A stretch of 20,354 nt of DNA, taken from positions 1-20,354 of the forward strand of contig CAJVPP010001386.1 of NCBI GenBank assembly GCA_910592005.1. The letters run 5' to 3'. This document shows, piece after piece, positions 18,785-20,354 of this stretch (positions are counted from its first letter, which is position 1; every line of letters starts with the position of its first letter). The notes beneath the pieces were generated by a model. The model had not been told where the DNA came from. It ran no database searches and worked only from the letters and a program-made list of their open reading frames with translations. Made by a program: the position numbers and the translations under genes. The stretch comes from Funneliformis mosseae. Its lineage: Eukaryota; Glomeromycota; Glomeromycetes; Glomerales; Glomeraceae.

Positions 18785-18795
18785 TAGAACTCTAA
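18785..18795. repeat. 11-bp target-site duplication, left
   Basis: TAGAACTCTAA, repeated exactly at 19976-19986. The GAACTC core makes a chance match unlikely in this AT-rich context. Confidence 0.75.
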
Positions 18796-19975
18796 ATTAA
18801 ATCAGATTGATCTATTTATCTGACTTGACTTGACTTAAAAATTCAGGTCAGATCAGTAAATTTTCAGATTAATTTCAAATTAGATCAACAGGTTGATCTG
18901 ATCTAATCTGACAAAATTTAGGTCAACCAATTCTTCTTAAATAATAGTTTTATTGTCTTTAAATAATAATTTATTACTTTTGAATGATATTTTTATCATC
19001 CTTAAATGATAGTTTTATCATTCAATTAGAATAATTTATTATTATTTTTAAATAATAATTTTATCATTTAATTAGAATGATAATTTTATTATTTATAACA
19101 ATATTTTTATTATTTTTAAATGATGTTATTATTATCTTAGATAATGATTTTATCATTTTGAATGATATTTTATTATTTAATTAGAATGATTTATTATCAT
19201 TCTTAAATAATATTTTATCATTTTATTAGAATGATTTATTATTATTTTAAACAATATTTTATCATTCAAGAATGATAATTTATTATTCAAAAATAATGCT
19301 TTTATTATTTAATTAAAATAATTCATTATTATTTAAGAATGATATTTTATCATTCAATTAAAATGATTCGTTATCATTTAAAAATGATGTTTTTATTTAT
19401 TCTTAAATGATAGTTTTATCATTCTTGAATAATATTTTATTATTCAATTAAAATAGTTCTTTATTATTCTTAAATGATACTTTATAATTTAAGAATGATA
19501 GTTTTATTATGCTTTTATTATTCTTAAATGATGTTTTATCATTCAAGAACAATGCTTTTATTATTTAATAATAATTTATTATTATTCTTGAATGATAATT
19601 TTATTATTTTTGAATAATACTTTATCATTCTTAAATAATATTTTATCATTTAAGAATAATGTTTTATTTTTCAAAAATAATATTTTTACTATTTAAGAAT
19701 GATATATTTATTATTCTTAAATAATGTTTTATTATTTTTTCTTAAATAATTTATTATTATTCAATTATAAATAATAGAGTTGATTAAATAAATTAATTGT
19801 TTATTATATTATTATTTATATTAATATTTTATAATATTATTTAAGAAAAAATTTCTTTTTTAGATTAGATCAAGTTAGGTTAAATGAAAATTTAAATCAG
19901 ATCAGATTTTTATTTAATCAGATTTGATTCTCTTAATTCAAGTAATTTGATTGATCTAATCTGAATTAACTTATT
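18796..19975. mobile_element. Second gene-less hairpin-array element (about 1.2 kb)
   Basis: Flanked by a perfect 11-bp duplication. The ends are similar inverted sequences: left ATTAAATCAGATTGATC and right, reverse-complemented, GTTAATTCAGATTAGATC. The subterminal zones (18796-18925 and about 19860-19975) are rich in TCAGATT, GATCTGATCT and TTGACTTGACTT motifs. The interior (about 18930-19770) is a degenerate array of AATGAT...TTTTATCATT inverted units. There is no gene. The design (duplication length, motif-rich subterminal zones, AATGAT/ATCATT hairpin core) is that of the element at 15702-17212, but the sequences have diverged. Confidence 0.65.
18930..19770. repeat. Degenerate array of AATGAT/ATCATT hairpin units
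   Basis: Units such as AATGATATTTTTATCATCC, AATGATAGTTTTATCATT and AATGATACTTTATAATTTAAG recur at irregular spacing of roughly 25-50 bp, joined by TTAAAT or CAATTAGAAT linkers. C-to-T and G-to-A changes have reduced many units to AATAAT/ATTATT. Confidence 0.75.
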
Positions 19976-19986
19976 TAGAACTCTAA
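19976..19986. repeat. 11-bp target-site duplication, right
   Basis: TAGAACTCTAA, identical to 18785-18795. Confidence 0.75.
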
Positions 19987-20203
19987 CTAGAAATTATAAT
20001 TAATTTTAGGTTGATTTTGATATTATTTATGACTGATTTACTATATTTTTTGATCAGTACAAATATATACTAATTGATACTGATTAACTCTAATTAGATA
20101 TAGCTATTCAACATTAATTTGAACTTAAATTTAACCATAAATTAATTTAAATTAATCTTAATTTGGTATTAATTTAGTCAAATAAACATATAAAATTGAT
20201 ATA

Positions 20204-20354
20204 CAGAGGGTGGACAAAAGTTTCCGAACACCTTTATAAATGCGATTTAAAAAATTTTCGTCATATAATTGTGATACCATACTGCGGTCATATGACTGTC
20301 TATTGTTTATTTACATAATCAAAATAAAAAAATTCGTGTTTTTTTTTGTTGTTT
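20204..20354 (+). mobile_element. Left end of another Tc1-like element, cut by the window edge
   Basis: TA (20202-20203) is followed by CAGAGGGTGGACAAAAGTTT and CCGAACACC, the typical form of a Tc1-like terminal repeat (TA-CAG..., ACAAAAGTTT). The sequence becomes visibly less AT-rich at exactly this point. It is a different family from the element at 14615. The transposase gene would lie beyond the window. Confidence 0.6.

Overview
This window looks like nuclear DNA of an arbuscular mycorrhizal fungus (Glomeromycotina, Rhizophagus-like). The evidence is very AT-rich intergenic DNA, short GT-AG introns of about 66-70 nt, a gene and a coiled-coil gene relic that resemble families I recall as highly expanded in Rhizophagus, and heavily decayed PIF/Harbinger and Tc1/mariner transposons. 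The assignment is an inference from composition and family resemblance; no search was run. I see no tRNA, rRNA or CRISPR array.

Layout. 1-3.0 kb holds minus-strand remains of two transposase-like genes (about 664-76 and 2985-2600), a 55-nt near-perfect palindrome (1350-1404) and AT-rich filler. 3.0-6.9 kb is a less AT-rich 'gene island'. It contains one intron-bearing gene (3144-4337, with a polyadenylation signal at 4416), a broken coiled-coil gene just downstream (about 4493-5440), and unassigned sequence that includes a duplicated 29-nt hairpin motif and a small coiled-coil reading frame. 6.8-8.05 kb is a dead PIF/Harbinger transposase interrupted by a 133-bp foldback MITE with perfect 8-bp target duplications. 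8.05-10.7 kb is low-complexity DNA with a faint minus-strand coiled-coil relic and another foldback unit. 10.74-14.15 kb appears to be one complete but dead PIF/Harbinger element: matching 26-bp terminal inverted repeats enclose a Myb/trihelix-like relic (+) and a transposase relic (-) that converge.

14.6-17.4 kb is the most striking part. A Tc1/mariner element flanked by TA, with 28-bp terminal repeats, is split by a 1.5-kb insertion flanked by a perfect 10-bp duplication (TTACCTGTAC). Removing the insert rejoins the transposase reading. The insert carries no gene; it is a long inverted structure filled with about 20 copies of a roughly 51-bp unit, each unit a hairpin. A second element of the same design (18796-19975, 11-bp duplication TAGAACTCTAA) lies 1.6 kb further on. 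Together they suggest a family of gene-less, hairpin-array transposable elements with 10-11 bp target duplications, possibly mobilised by a Mutator-like transposase. The window ends inside another Tc1-like element that begins at 20204.

The only candidate working gene is 3144-4337, and even it has a one-base phase problem at its first intron. The rest records layered transposon insertion followed by G:C to A:T decay, which has turned Trp, Arg and Gln codons into stops and catalytic Asp codons into Asn.
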